DNA from: Collinsella aerofaciens
GTDB lineage: Bacteria; Actinomycetota; Coriobacteriia; Coriobacteriales; Coriobacteriaceae
Length of the DNA: 64,000 nucleotides
Direction: 5' to 3'
Assembly: GCF_015553355.1 (NCBI RefSeq)
Contig: NZ_JADNGN010000001.1
Location: 13,388 to 77,387 of the forward strand
Part shown: piece after piece, positions 16,875 through 25,965 of the stretch
Layout of the letters: each line of letters opens with the position of its first letter
How positions within the stretch are numbered: the first letter of the stretch is position 1
Position numbers and translations under genes: made by a program
Notes under the pieces: generated by a model
The model's database searches: none
The model's input: the letters and a program-made list of their open reading frames with translations, nothing else
Told to the model about the DNA's origin: nothing

Positions 16875-18056
16875 ATGCTATTTGTAAATCGGCTGGTACA
16901 TATGCTTGTTCCCGGCAGCGAAAGCGAGCCGGTCGATACCTCCTGCCGCACCAACGCGGGTTTTGCCGCAAGCCTCATCTGCATCGGCCTCAATATCACG
17001 CTGTGCTTGGCCAAGGGCATCGCGGGTCTGCTCGCCGGCTCCGTCTCCCTCATCGCCGACGCTTTCAACAACCTCTCCGATGCCTCGAGCAACATCGTGA
17101 GTCTGCTCGGGTTCCGCCTTGCCAGCCGCCCGGCAGACGAAGGCCACCCCTATGGCCACGGTCGCTATGAGTACCTAGCCGGCCTGTTCGTCGCCGTCCT
17201 GGTTTGCGCCGTCGGCATCAATCTGATCCTCGAGTCGGTCACTAAGATCATCAAGCCTTCCCCCACTGCATATTCGGTGCTCTCCTTAGCCGCCCTCGTC
17301 TTGTCCATGCTCGTTAAGCTCTGGATGACCGCGTTCAACCGCACGCTGGGCGACCGCATCGACTCCGAAACGCTCATCGCCACGGCGCAGGACTCCAAAA
17401 ACGACGTCATCACCTCGGGCTCGGTCTTGGTGGCGGCGCTTATTTCGCAGACGACCGGCTTTGACCTCGATGGCTGGGCAGGCCTGGGTGTGGGCATCTT
17501 CATCTGCATCAGCGGCCTGGGCCTGGTGCGCGACGCCATCAGCCCGTTGCTGGGGCAAGCGCCCGACCCCAAGCTCGTCCAGGCAATCCGCGACAAGATC
17601 ATGTCCTATCCGCAGGTCTTGGGCACACACGACCTCATGGTGCACGACTACGGCCCCGGTCGTCAGTTTGCCAGCGCCCACGTGGAGATGCCCGGCGAGG
17701 GCGACGCGTTTGAGCACCACGAGATTCTGGACACCATCGAGCACGACATCAAGCGCCAGATGGGCATTGGTATCACGCTGCACTGCGACCCCATCGCGAC
17801 AACCGGCGATGACTTGCGCGGCTGGGTCAAGCGCGGCGTCATGCAGATCGATCCCGCGCTCTCCATCCACGACCTGCACGAGCACGACGGGTTCGTTTCG
17901 TTTGACCTGGTGCGTCCCGACGGCTTTGACATATCCGACGAGGAGCTGCTGGAGCTCGTCACGCGCATCGTGCACGAGCGCCGACCCGATGCCTCATGCG
18001 TCGTTACGTTTGACTCGGGCTTTAGCTCGCCCGACCGTCCGGCCGAGCAGCTGTAG
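16875..18056 (+). CDS. Cation diffusion facilitator, probable Mn2+ exporter
   Basis: 393 residues from ATG 16875 (GAGG nine bases upstream). Six membrane helices are apparent, then a cytoplasmic C-terminal domain. The metal site in TM2 reads DAFNNLSDAS, giving NxxxD, and the TM5 site reads QDSKNDV, giving DxxxD. Zinc-transporting CDFs normally have HxxxD in TM5; the N/D-DxxxD pattern is the signature of manganese CDFs such as MntE. HPYGHGRYEYLAG after TM2 is typical of the family. A C-terminal extension of ~90 residues (from ~305) beyond the usual ~300 residues is present. Export of Mn2+ from the cytoplasm is inferred. Confidence 0.85.
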   Translation: MLFVNRLVHMLVPGSESEPVDTSCRTNAGFAASLICIGLNITLCLAKGIAGLLAGSVSLIADAFNNLSDASSNIVSLLGFRLASRPADEGHPYGHGRYEYLAGLFVAVLVCAVGINLILESVTKIIKPSPTAYSVLSLAALVLSMLVKLWMTAFNRTLGDRIDSETLIATAQDSKNDVITSGSVLVAALISQTTGFDLDGWAGLGVGIFICISGLGLVRDAISPLLGQAPDPKLVQAIRDKIMSYPQVLGTHDLMVHDYGPGRQFASAHVEMPGEGDAFEHHEILDTIEHDIKRQMGIGITLHCDPIATTGDDLRGWVKRGVMQIDPALSIHDLHEHDGFVSFDLVRPDGFDISDEELLELVTRIVHERRPDASCVVTFDSGFSSPDRPAEQL

Positions 18057-18068
18057 CCCACTTAACAG

Positions 18069-19010
18069 CTAGTTTCCCCGCGCGCCCGAGATGCCGTTTT
18101 GTAGGGCGTTCCAGGCATCCGTCGCCATGTCGCCCAAGTTCTGCGCGGTATCGCCCAGATTTTGTGCCGTATCGCCCAGCTCTTGCGCCTTGTCTCCCAA
18201 CTCCTGCGCCTTGTTGCTCAAGTCCTCCAGCGCATTGGAGCTCGAGCTGTCGGTACCGCTTTGGCCGTCGGACGAGTTGCCCGAACTGTTCTTGTGCGTG
18301 AGTTGAATTTCGAGGTTGCCGTTGTCGTTATAGTAGGCAGAAGTAACGACCCAGTTGGCATCGACGACGGGCGTTGAGCCATCATCAGTCAGGACCACGG
18401 CATTCGAAAGATCGGCGCCGCGCGACTTGAGGATCTTCCTGGCGTTGGACCAGTACTGCCCCGGGATATCACTCAGATCGACGGTGCTAGACGAGGCGGA
18501 CTCGGTTTGCTCGGCAGTGGTATCGGCCGTTGAACTCCCTCGCTTGTTGAGCATGCCCGACACGATGGCAAACACAACCGACAGCGCAAAGAAGATCGCC
18601 AGCACGATGAGGATCTTCTTAATCACGCTCGACGAACGCGACGGCGTCTCTTCCTCGTCCTCGCCATATTGCGGAATCGACTTGGGGTACTCGCGATACG
18701 GCTCGCGCGACTCGTAGCGAGGCTGCGCCGTGCGAGGCATATACGTCGTCTGCTGAGGCTGCGGAATGGGATTCTGCGGCAGGTCATCATAGGGATTCGG
18801 CGTCGAGGCGGCATAAGAATCCTGCGGCGCGTAATCAAACGGGTCTGCCGCCGCGTCGCCATAGCCCATAACTCGTGTGGGCTCGGCAGAAGGCTGCGTC
18901 GCGGCGGGGTCGACATAACCGGGGTTGGGAACAACGCGGGTCGCATCGGCGCTATCGCCAGCCTGCGCGGAACCGTAGCCGCCCATCACGGTTGTCTTGT
19001 CCTGATCCAT
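18069..19010 (-). CDS. Single-pass membrane protein with C-terminal LGD repeats
   Basis: 313 residues. The N-terminal ~130 residues are disordered and rich in Gln, Pro, Tyr and Asp. A transmembrane helix (ILIVLAIFFALSVVFAIVSGM) follows at ~135-155. The extracytoplasmic region contains a small domain (YWSNARKILKSRGADLSNAVVL, WVVTSAYYNDNGNLEIQLTHK) resembling a PASTA-like fold, then a Ser linker and five imperfect heptads of the type AQxLGDxA, likely a coiled coil. It may be a cell-envelope sensor or anchoring protein. It converges with the CDF gene (12-bp gap). Function unknown. Confidence 0.65.
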   Translation of the reverse strand: MDQDKTTVMGGYGSAQAGDSADATRVVPNPGYVDPAATQPSAEPTRVMGYGDAAADPFDYAPQDSYAASTPNPYDDLPQNPIPQPQQTTYMPRTAQPRYESREPYREYPKSIPQYGEDEEETPSRSSSVIKKILIVLAIFFALSVVFAIVSGMLNKRGSSTADTTAEQTESASSSTVDLSDIPGQYWSNARKILKSRGADLSNAVVLTDDGSTPVVDANWVVTSAYYNDNGNLEIQLTHKNSSGNSSDGQSGTDSSSSNALEDLSNKAQELGDKAQELGDTAQNLGDTAQNLGDMATDAWNALQNGISGARGN

Positions 19011-19128
19011 GCAACGATTCCTTTCCGTCGCCTGTAAGCATCAAGTTATCCATGCATTCTACCAGCGCAAAAGCCTATGATGGGCAGAGTCCGTCGGTAT
19101 CTACAAGACATGCGCGGGTCTAAGGATC

Positions 19129-19164
19129 AAAAAGCCCCGCCGGGCCTTGTGGGCACGGCGGGGC
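19129..19164 (-). terminator. Terminator of fhs
   Basis: GCCCCGCCG (19134-19142) pairs with CGGCGGGGC (19156-19164); on the minus strand the stem is followed by TTTTT. Confidence 0.85.
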
Positions 19165-19189
19165 GGGCTAGCAGCGATGGACAGCAGAC

Positions 19190-20857
19190 TTAGAACAGGC
19201 CGGTGATGTTGCCGTCGTTGTCGACGTCGATGTTCTCGGCCGCAGGGACCTTGGGCAGGCCCGGCATGGTCAGAACACTGCCAGTCAGTGCGACCACAAA
19301 GTGGGCGCCGGCGGAAACCTTGAGCTCACGCACCGTGATGCGGAAGTTCTCGGGAGCGCCCAGGGCCTTGGCGTTGTCGCTAAAGCTGTACTGCGTCTTG
19401 GCGACGCACACCGGCAGGTTGCCAAAGCCATTCTCGCGCAGCTCGGCGAGCTGGCGCTTGGCGGCCGGCGTAAAGTCAACGCCGTCGGCGCGGTAGACCT
19501 TGGTGGCAACGGCCTCGAGGGCATCAGCGACATCAGCGCCGTCCTCATAGGCAAACTTGAGCTCGCTCGGCTGCTCAATCAGACGCATGACCTCATCGGC
19601 CAGGTCGAGCGCGCCCTCGCCGCCCTTGGCCCAGACCTCGGAAAGCTTAACGTTGACGCCGAGCTTCTGGCACTCGGACTCGATGAGCGCAAGCTCGGCC
19701 TCGGTGTCCGTCGGGAAGCGGTTGATGGCGACCACGCAGGGCAGACCATAAACGTTCTGGATGTTGTCGACGTGACGCAGCAGGTTGGGCATGCCGGCCT
19801 TGAGTGCCTCGAGGTTCTCCTCGTTGAGGTCGGCCTTGGCGACGCCACCATTGTACTTCAGCGCACGAGCGGTCGCGACGACCACGACGGCGCTGGGGCG
19901 AACGCCCGTCATACGGCACTTGATGTCGAGGAACTTCTCGGCACCCAGATCGGCACCGAAGCCGGCCTCGGTAATAGCGACATCGCCAAAGCGCATCGCC
20001 ATACGCGTAGCCATGATAGAGTTGCAGCCGTGGGCAATGTTGGCGAAGGGACCGCCGTGGACAAACGCGGGCGTACCCTCGAGCGTTTGCACCAGGTTGG
20101 GCTTGAGCGCGTCCTTAAGCAACGCGGCCATGGCACCCTGGGCCTTAAGGTCGCGGGCACGGACGGGCTCGCCGGCAAAGCTATAGCCGACGACAATCTC
20201 GCCCAAGCGCTCCTTGAGGTCGTTAATGCTCGTAGACAGGCACAGGATTGCCATGACCTCGGAGGCAACGGTGATATCGAAGCCGTCCTCGCGCGGCACG
20301 CCCTGGGCCTTGCCGCCAATACCGTCGATGACATGGCGCAGCTGACGGTCGTTCATGTCGACGACGCGCTTCCAGGTGATGCGCTTAACATCGATACCGA
20401 GCTGGTTGCCCTGCTGAATATGGTTGTCGAGCATGGCAGCCAGCAGGTTGTTAGCGGCACCGATAGCGTGGAAGTCACCGGTAAAGTGCAGGTTGATGTC
20501 CTCCATGGGGATGACCTGCGCCCAGCCGCCGCCGGCGGCACCGCCCTTGACGCCAAAGACGGGACCGAGCGAAGGCTCACGCAGGGCCACAGCACTCTTG
20601 ACGCCGCGACGGCGCAGGCCATCGGCCAGACCGATGGTCGTGGTGGTCTTACCCTCGCCCGCAGGCGTTGGGTTGATAGCGGTCACGAGGACGAGCTTGG
20701 CCTGGTGATCAGTTGGCTCATTAAGCAGAGAGTAGTCGACCTTAGCCTTGTCGAAGCCGTACGGAATCAGGTGCTTTACGTCGACACCGGCGTTCTTGGC
20801 CACCTCGGTAATGGGCAGCGGTGTGACGGAACGTGCGATTTCGATGTCAGTAGGCAT
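19190..20857 (-). CDS. fhs: Formate-tetrahydrofolate ligase
   Basis: 555 residues from ATG 20857 (AAAGGA upstream), normal family length. The N-terminal P-loop [20 protein letters not shown] (~60-80) binds ATP. Downstream signatures include [37 protein letters not shown] and [21 protein letters not shown]-like blocks. It activates formate to 10-formyl-THF with ATP. With FchA and FolD it links formate to methylene-THF for serine and purine synthesis or operates in reverse. It is monocistronic by appearance, ending in a strong terminator. Confidence 0.97.
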   Translation of the reverse strand: MPTDIEIARSVTPLPITEVAKNAGVDVKHLIPYGFDKAKVDYSLLNEPTDHQAKLVLVTAINPTPAGEGKTTTTIGLADGLRRRGVKSAVALREPSLGPVFGVKGGAAGGGWAQVIPMEDINLHFTGDFHAIGAANNLLAAMLDNHIQQGNQLGIDVKRITWKRVVDMNDRQLRHVIDGIGGKAQGVPREDGFDITVASEVMAILCLSTSINDLKERLGEIVVGYSFAGEPVRARDLKAQGAMAALLKDALKPNLVQTLEGTPAFVHGGPFANIAHGCNSIMATRMAMRFGDVAITEAGFGADLGAEKFLDIKCRMTGVRPSAVVVVATARALKYNGGVAKADLNEENLEALKAGMPNLLRHVDNIQNVYGLPCVVAINRFPTDTEAELALIESECQKLGVNVKLSEVWAKGGEGALDLADEVMRLIEQPSELKFAYEDGADVADALEAVATKVYRADGVDFTPAAKRQLAELRENGFGNLPVCVAKTQYSFSDNAKALGAPENFRITVRELKVSAGAHFVVALTGSVLTMPGLPKVPAAENIDVDNDGNITGLF

Positions 20858-21001
20858 GGGAGGTCCTTTCGTTACCGAATGAGAAAAAGACCAATTCAGC
20901 ATAGCACGGGCGCGCAATAGTAAAACACCCGTAACCGATGAATGGCGATATGTTTATCCAATGCTCAGCGATAGCTTAACAGCCCGCCAAAACAAAGCGC
21001 C

Positions 21002-22069
21002 CTAAATGGTAGGTTCAATCCCCAAGTGCTCAAAGGTGCGAAGCGTTGCCTGGCGGCCCTGGGGCGTGCGAATCATCAAGCCGCACTGCAGCAGATAGGG
21101 CTCATAGACATCCTCGAGCGTGCCCGGGTCCTCGCCCACCGCGCTGGCAAGGGTCGTAAGTCCCACGGCACGACCGGAGAACGTCTTGGCAAGCGTCTCC
21201 AAGATACGAATATCCATCCAGTCCAGACCGAGCTCGTCGATCTCGAAGAACTCGAGCGCCTGACGGCAGATATCGAGCTCAATGGGACCGTTGCCGCGCA
21301 CCTGTGCATAGTCGCGCACGCGCTTGAGCAGGCGGTTGGCAAGACGTGGCGTACCGCGCGAACGCGAGCCGATCTCGAGTGCACTGGGATGATCGATCGT
21401 CACGCCCAGGATAGTCGCCGAGCGCGTCACAATCTGCGCGAGCTCCTCGACCGTGTAGTAATCCAGGCGATATGAAATGCCAAAGCGGTCGCGCAACGGG
21501 CCTGTCAACATGCCTGAGCGGGTCGTTGCCGCTACCAGCGTAAATTTGGGAATATCCAGGCGAATCGAGCGCGCCGCCGGACCCTTGCCAATCACGATAT
21601 CGAGGGCAAAGTCCTCCATCGCGGGGTACAGGACCTCCTCGACCGAACGGTTGAGGCGGTGGATCTCGTCGATAAACAGCACATCACCCGGCTGCAAGTT
21701 AGTAAGGATGGCCGCCAGGTCGCCCGTGCGCGCGATGGCAGGGCCACTCGTGGTCTTGATCTGAGCGCCCAGCTCGTTGGCGATAACGGTGGCCAGCGTG
21801 GTCTTGCCCAGGCCCGGAGGACCCGAGAAAATCACGTGGTCGAGCGTCTCACCACGGCTCTGCGCCGCTTCGATCAACACGCGCAGGCTCTGCTTGATGT
21901 GCTCCTGGCCACAGTAATCGTCCAGGCGCTGGGGGCGCAAAGTGCGGTCGACATCGAGGTCCTCGGCCGTCAGCTCCGAGCCCACCATGCGCTCGCCGTG
22001 CGCCATGGATGCCGCCGGCGAGTTGCCGGGCGTCGCCCACAGGTCCTGAGAGTCATCGGCTTCCCACAT
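21002..22069 (-). CDS. ruvB: Holliday-junction branch-migration ATPase RuvB
   Basis: 355 residues. Walker [11 protein letters not shown] (~80), Walker B DEIHRL, sensor ATTRSGML and the arginine-finger region PLRDRFGI are present, followed by the lid and the C-terminal winged helix with [13 protein letters not shown] and TPQGR. ATG 22069 overlaps the ruvA TGA as TGATG, implying translational coupling. It forms hexameric motors on RuvA-bound junctions. A GTG directly upstream of this ATG is an alternative start. Confidence 0.97.
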   Translation of the reverse strand: MWEADDSQDLWATPGNSPAASMAHGERMVGSELTAEDLDVDRTLRPQRLDDYCGQEHIKQSLRVLIEAAQSRGETLDHVIFSGPPGLGKTTLATVIANELGAQIKTTSGPAIARTGDLAAILTNLQPGDVLFIDEIHRLNRSVEEVLYPAMEDFALDIVIGKGPAARSIRLDIPKFTLVAATTRSGMLTGPLRDRFGISYRLDYYTVEELAQIVTRSATILGVTIDHPSALEIGSRSRGTPRLANRLLKRVRDYAQVRGNGPIELDICRQALEFFEIDELGLDWMDIRILETLAKTFSGRAVGLTTLASAVGEDPGTLEDVYEPYLLQCGLMIRTPQGRQATLRTFEHLGIEPTI

Positions 22070-22689
22070 CACGCATCCATTCCAAGTCGCTTAAGCGCCG
22101 CGCCGAGCAAATCCTCGACACGCATATCCTGCCCATCATACCCGCTCAGAGCGACATCGGTCTCCTGCGGGCTAAAGCCCATGGAAAGGAGTGCCGCACG
22201 GGCATCGTCGATCGCCGAGGGAGCGGCAGCGGGCACGGGCATCGCAACCTGTCCGGGAATCACGTCGACCGGCACAAAGCCCTTATCCTTGGCAAAGGTG
22301 CTCTTGAGTTCCAGGATCAGGCGCTGAGCTGTCTTTTTGCCCACACCGGGTACCTTGGCCATGCCCTTGTCGTCCTCGGCCATCACCAGCGAATACAGCT
22401 GCCCCACGGTATAGGTGGAAAGCACGGCAAGCGCCAGGCGCGGGCCAACGCCCGAAACGGACACGAGCCGGTCGAACATCGTGCGCTCATCCTTTGAGGA
22501 AAAACCGAAAAGTGTCATGGCGTCCTCGCGCACCTGCATACGCGTGTAGAGACGGACCTCGCCGCCGGGCGTCGGCAACGTGGCCGCAGTGCTGCCCGAA
22601 ATGCCGAGCTCAAAGCCAACGCCCGACACATCGACGACAGCAGAGCTCATCGTGGACTCGACAAGCGTTCCGTGGAGCTGGGAAATCAT
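22069..22689 (-). CDS. ruvA: Holliday-junction DNA-binding protein RuvA
   Basis: 206 residues, starting at ATG 22689, which overlaps the ruvC stop as TGATG. It begins [13 protein letters not shown] with the usual OB fold. Helix-hairpin-helix motifs follow ([36 protein letters not shown]), and the flexible Pro/Ala linker leads to domain III ([19 protein letters not shown]), which contacts RuvB. Confidence 0.97.
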   Translation of the reverse strand: MISQLHGTLVESTMSSAVVDVSGVGFELGISGSTAATLPTPGGEVRLYTRMQVREDAMTLFGFSSKDERTMFDRLVSVSGVGPRLALAVLSTYTVGQLYSLVMAEDDKGMAKVPGVGKKTAQRLILELKSTFAKDKGFVPVDVIPGQVAMPVPAAAPSAIDDARAALLSMGFSPQETDVALSGYDGQDMRVEDLLGAALKRLGMDA

Positions 22690-23210
22690 CAGTATCCGGT
22701 TCCTCTCTGTTGATAGAACTCGCCACCGGTGAGGGCGCGGGTGCGGCTGAGGTTTACGTGGCAGATGGCGCAGGCCAGGGCATCGGCGGCATGGTCGGGA
22801 TGCGGGTCGTGGTCGAGCTGTGTTAGCGTGCGTACCATGTAGGCGACCTGCCGCTTGTCCGCGGCGCCGGTGCCCACCACAGCCTGTTTGATCTGCATGG
22901 GCGTGTACTCGCCAATCTCGAGCGCGCACTCCGAAAGCGCCACAAGCGCAGCACCTCGGGCATGCGCCGTGGGAATGGCCGAACGAACGTTGGCACCAAA
23001 GTAGATGCTCTCGACAGCAGCCGTGTCGGGTCGATAACGCTCAACGACATCCTTAAGGTCATGGGCGATATGCGACAGGCGCACCGCGAGCGGACTTCCG
23101 GCACTGGTCTCGATGCAGCCATAGGCACGGCAGCGAACCTCGCCACGCCGCTCCTCGATAATCCCCCAACCCGTATGAGCCAAACCGGGGTCAATGCCCA
23201 AGATAACCAA
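22689..23210 (-). CDS. ruvC: Crossover junction endodeoxyribonuclease RuvC
   Basis: 173 residues. TTG 23210 is chosen because GGGGAGG lies five bases upstream and gives the family start VILGIDPGLAHTGWG; a second TTG at 23231 would add seven residues ahead of it. Catalytic acidic residues appear in LGIDPG (Asp), AVESIYFG (Glu) and HPDHAADALACAI (Asp/His cluster). First gene of the ruvCAB operon. Confidence 0.95.
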   Translation of the reverse strand: MVILGIDPGLAHTGWGIIEERRGEVRCRAYGCIETSAGSPLAVRLSHIAHDLKDVVERYRPDTAAVESIYFGANVRSAIPTAHARGAALVALSECALEIGEYTPMQIKQAVVGTGAADKRQVAYMVRTLTQLDHDPHPDHAADALACAICHVNLSRTRALTGGEFYQQRGTGY

Positions 23211-23347
23211 GCCGACCTCCCCTCGCCACAAGCACAGCGCAAGGCAAGGCCCCGCGCATCATTCACGAACGTCTGTTCTAGAATAACACAACGGGGTCAA
23301 GATGCTTAGTTGAAGTATCAGGGTTGGGAGCAAATCCCATCCCCAGT

Positions 23348-25333
23348 TTAGTTCTGCGAGAAAAAGGGGAACTGCCTCGGATCTACTGGCGGGTGCGGCA
23401 TCGGGCCACCCTGGGGACTACCTTGCGAGCCGCCCTGACCGCCCATCATCTTATCGATGGCGTCCTGAACCTCGCCCTCGAACTTTTTCATTCCCTCGTG
23501 TAAACGACGCTGACCGTCCTCAGAGCGCAGCTCCTCCATCTGCTCGGGCGAAATGCCCAACAGGTCACCCAATATGCCCATCATCTCGCCACGCATGCGC
23601 TCGCTTGTATCCTCGTCGGCAAAGCGGTTCACCTCGGCGCGCGCCAGCGCATCGACCGTCATGCGTTCCTTGCCGCTCAGCCCCAGGTCGGACCACGCGA
23701 GCATGTACGGCCAGGCGCGCTCAACAAACGAACGGGCCGAGACGATCGGCGCCGTCGGCAGCATGCGGCGGGCGGCCTCGCCCTGACGCACGAGCATCAG
23801 CAGCAGCGAGCAAGCCTCGGGCTTGCCGGCGGCCATCGGGATGTCGTCGAAAGCTCGATTGCGGTCCACGTGCGCCTCGAGCGCGCCATCGACCTCACCC
23901 GGCTCAAGCCCGCCGAGCAGCTGTGCCGCGCGGTCGAGCATATCGACCGGACCGTCGAGCGTCGAGAGCGCCTGCGCCAGCACGCGCTCCATACAATCTT
24001 CCACCGCGTTGAGCGTCACGAGCTCTTGGGGCACCACGGCAGACGTGCGGTTGCGCACACGCGCCACAAACTCAAGCGTCGACAGGTACACATCGCCAAA
24101 GGGCGCAAAGTCGCCCTGGTAACCGCCGCAAAGCGCCGGCGCCGCCAGCGCATACTCGGTTTTGGACAGCGGGCTCAGCGCCATCGCACCCAGCTCGAGC
24201 GCCGTGTCCTCCAGCATGAGGCCCAGCGTGCGCGAGCGCAGACGCTCGGCATCGCCCGCCGACACGTCGCGATCGAGCACACGCGCCGCATCCGGTGCAT
24301 CGCGCTCGACAGTGCGAATGTGCAGACGCTCGGCAAGCGCGCGCACGGCGGCGCAACGGGCGGCCTCAGTCTCTTCCTGGGCCGGCGTAAAGATGCGATT
24401 GCGCCCCAGCACCAGACCGATCACGTTGCGCGGACCCAGGGCATCGACGGCAAGTGCCGCGAGTAGGGACGACGGCAAATCGCCCTCGAGCGCCACCACG
24501 GCACGCGACGCACCGCGGGCGCGGGCATTGTCGCGCACGGCGAGCACCAGTGCCTGCCACAGCCACTCCTCGGAGCGAAACTCGGGGAGCTCATGGTCCT
24601 CCAAAGCGTCGAGCATCATGCCGCGCTGTATCTCCTGGACCAGCAGACTCTCCTCAAAGCACGGGGCCTTGGCCACCACGCGGCCGCAGTCGTCGAGTAC
24701 AAACGACCCGCCGGTATACACCGACTCGTCATAGGCACCGACCGGCGCCATGCAGGCAAACCATACGCTGCGCTTGGACGCAATCTTGCGGTAGGCACCG
24801 CTGCGAACGGCGGCAATGGCGGCCGTCTCGCGGTCGGTCATATCAAACGCGTTGAACTGAAAATAGGCGATGAGGTCGACGCCGGTCGGCAGCATCTCGA
24901 GCTCGCGGTCCAGGTCGAAAATCACGGCGATACGCACGCCGTCCACGTCGAAGACCGGCGGCGCCCAACGGGCATCGCCGTTCCCACCGCGCTGCAGGGC
25001 AATGCTCGAACGGGCCGGCACCACATGGCCGTCCTTGAGCATCATGTAGTCGAGCAGGGGCTGGCCCTCAAACGAAACCGCCGCGGGCACGATGCAGATC
25101 ATATCGAGTTCTTGGATACGCTCGGCAACGCCCGTCAGGCTCGTCAGCATGTCGTGCTCAAAGTCGGCAGTGCCCACCAGACCGCCGGGCAGAGCGCCCA
25201 TAAAGAGCGGAGCCGGGACGCACAGCACGCGCGCCCCGCGTTCGTGGGCTATACAAGCCTGGTCCTCGATGCGACCGCAAATGCCCTCAATATCACCCAG
25301 ACGCATATCGATCTGTGCAAGTGCGAGCTTCAT
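23348..25333 (-). CDS. Glutamine-dependent NAD synthetase homologue, probably inactive
   Basis: 661 residues with the NadE layout: a nitrilase-like domain (~1-260) then a synthetase domain (~275-560) and an extra C-terminal ~100 residues. The fold markers are clear (MKLALAQIDMRLGDIEG; LAALAVDALGPRNVIGLVLGR; LSKTEYALAAPALCGGYQGD; FAPFGDVYLSTLEFVARVRN). The active sites are not: the nitrilase Glu of FPE is Ala (VPAPLF), the nucleophile Cys of ICEDLW is Phe (VIFDLD), and the synthetase P-loop SGGIDSS reads EGDLPSS. The tail contains HEGMKKFEGEVQDAIDKMMGG and ends Gly/Pro/Gln-rich. It may be a regulatory or structural relative; an ordinary NadE should be elsewhere in the genome. Confidence 0.8.
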   Translation of the reverse strand: MKLALAQIDMRLGDIEGICGRIEDQACIAHERGARVLCVPAPLFMGALPGGLVGTADFEHDMLTSLTGVAERIQELDMICIVPAAVSFEGQPLLDYMMLKDGHVVPARSSIALQRGGNGDARWAPPVFDVDGVRIAVIFDLDRELEMLPTGVDLIAYFQFNAFDMTDRETAAIAAVRSGAYRKIASKRSVWFACMAPVGAYDESVYTGGSFVLDDCGRVVAKAPCFEESLLVQEIQRGMMLDALEDHELPEFRSEEWLWQALVLAVRDNARARGASRAVVALEGDLPSSLLAALAVDALGPRNVIGLVLGRNRIFTPAQEETEAARCAAVRALAERLHIRTVERDAPDAARVLDRDVSAGDAERLRSRTLGLMLEDTALELGAMALSPLSKTEYALAAPALCGGYQGDFAPFGDVYLSTLEFVARVRNRTSAVVPQELVTLNAVEDCMERVLAQALSTLDGPVDMLDRAAQLLGGLEPGEVDGALEAHVDRNRAFDDIPMAAGKPEACSLLLMLVRQGEAARRMLPTAPIVSARSFVERAWPYMLAWSDLGLSGKERMTVDALARAEVNRFADEDTSERMRGEMMGILGDLLGISPEQMEELRSEDGQRRLHEGMKKFEGEVQDAIDKMMGGQGGSQGSPQGGPMPHPPVDPRQFPFFSQN

Positions 25334-25450
25334 GGCTCAGCCCTTTCCGTCGTAAACCATCGTTGTCGTAGTAAAAGCGCCGGCCGCATAATGCAGTCGG
25401 CGCTCGCATGTGCATATGCTAGCTATGATACCCCGAGCGGGGGCGCGCTC

Positions 25451-25813
25451 CTAGAATGTCGCGGACCACAGCCCGTGCAGGTTGCAGTAGGCATAGACGG
25501 TACCGGTCTTGGAACCGCCGGCAAAAAACGTCGCGGGCTTCATGCCGGGCTCAAGGTAATGGACCTCTAAGCGGCCCTCGGCCTCAAGGGCGATCCACTC
25601 AATATAGTGCTCGGGCAGGCTGGGGTGCTCGACCGAGCCCACGCGTGCGCGGATCACGTGACCGTCACGCTCGCTCTCGACAACAGGCACGTGCTTCTCG
25701 TGCGCCGCGTCCTCGGTGTTCGCGGTCAGCTCCGTGCAGCCAGCAGGGGTTGCAACGTCGTTGCCCAGGGCGGCAATGAGCTTGCCATCGGGGTCCTTAA
25801 AGAATTTCGCCAT
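25451..25813 (-). CDS. Superoxide reductase (1Fe, neelaredoxin-like)
   Basis: 120 residues from ATG 25813 (AAAGGAG six bases upstream). The SOR iron ligands are visible: His in HEKHVPVVE, two His in VEHPSLPEHYIEWIAL, and Cys/His in YAYCNLHGLW; Lys of EKHVP is the residue that attracts superoxide. The N-terminal segment MAKFFKDPDGKLIAAL replaces the desulforedoxin domain and lacks its four Cys, so only the catalytic iron centre remains. The enzyme reduces superoxide to peroxide using rubredoxin-type donors. Confidence 0.9.
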   Translation of the reverse strand: MAKFFKDPDGKLIAALGNDVATPAGCTELTANTEDAAHEKHVPVVESERDGHVIRARVGSVEHPSLPEHYIEWIALEAEGRLEVHYLEPGMKPATFFAGGSKTGTVYAYCNLHGLWSATF

Positions 25814-25965
25814 GATGTTCTCCTTTGCTGATGTGCCAATATGTTCTTGATGGTTCTTATGCCCAAAGGCAGACAAACCATCCACGGCATTGCAAATGAA
25901 CACATAACGGGCAGGGACGATGGGGCAGCGTGTGCCATCCGCCCAGGCGGCCCCACCCGAGCGGG

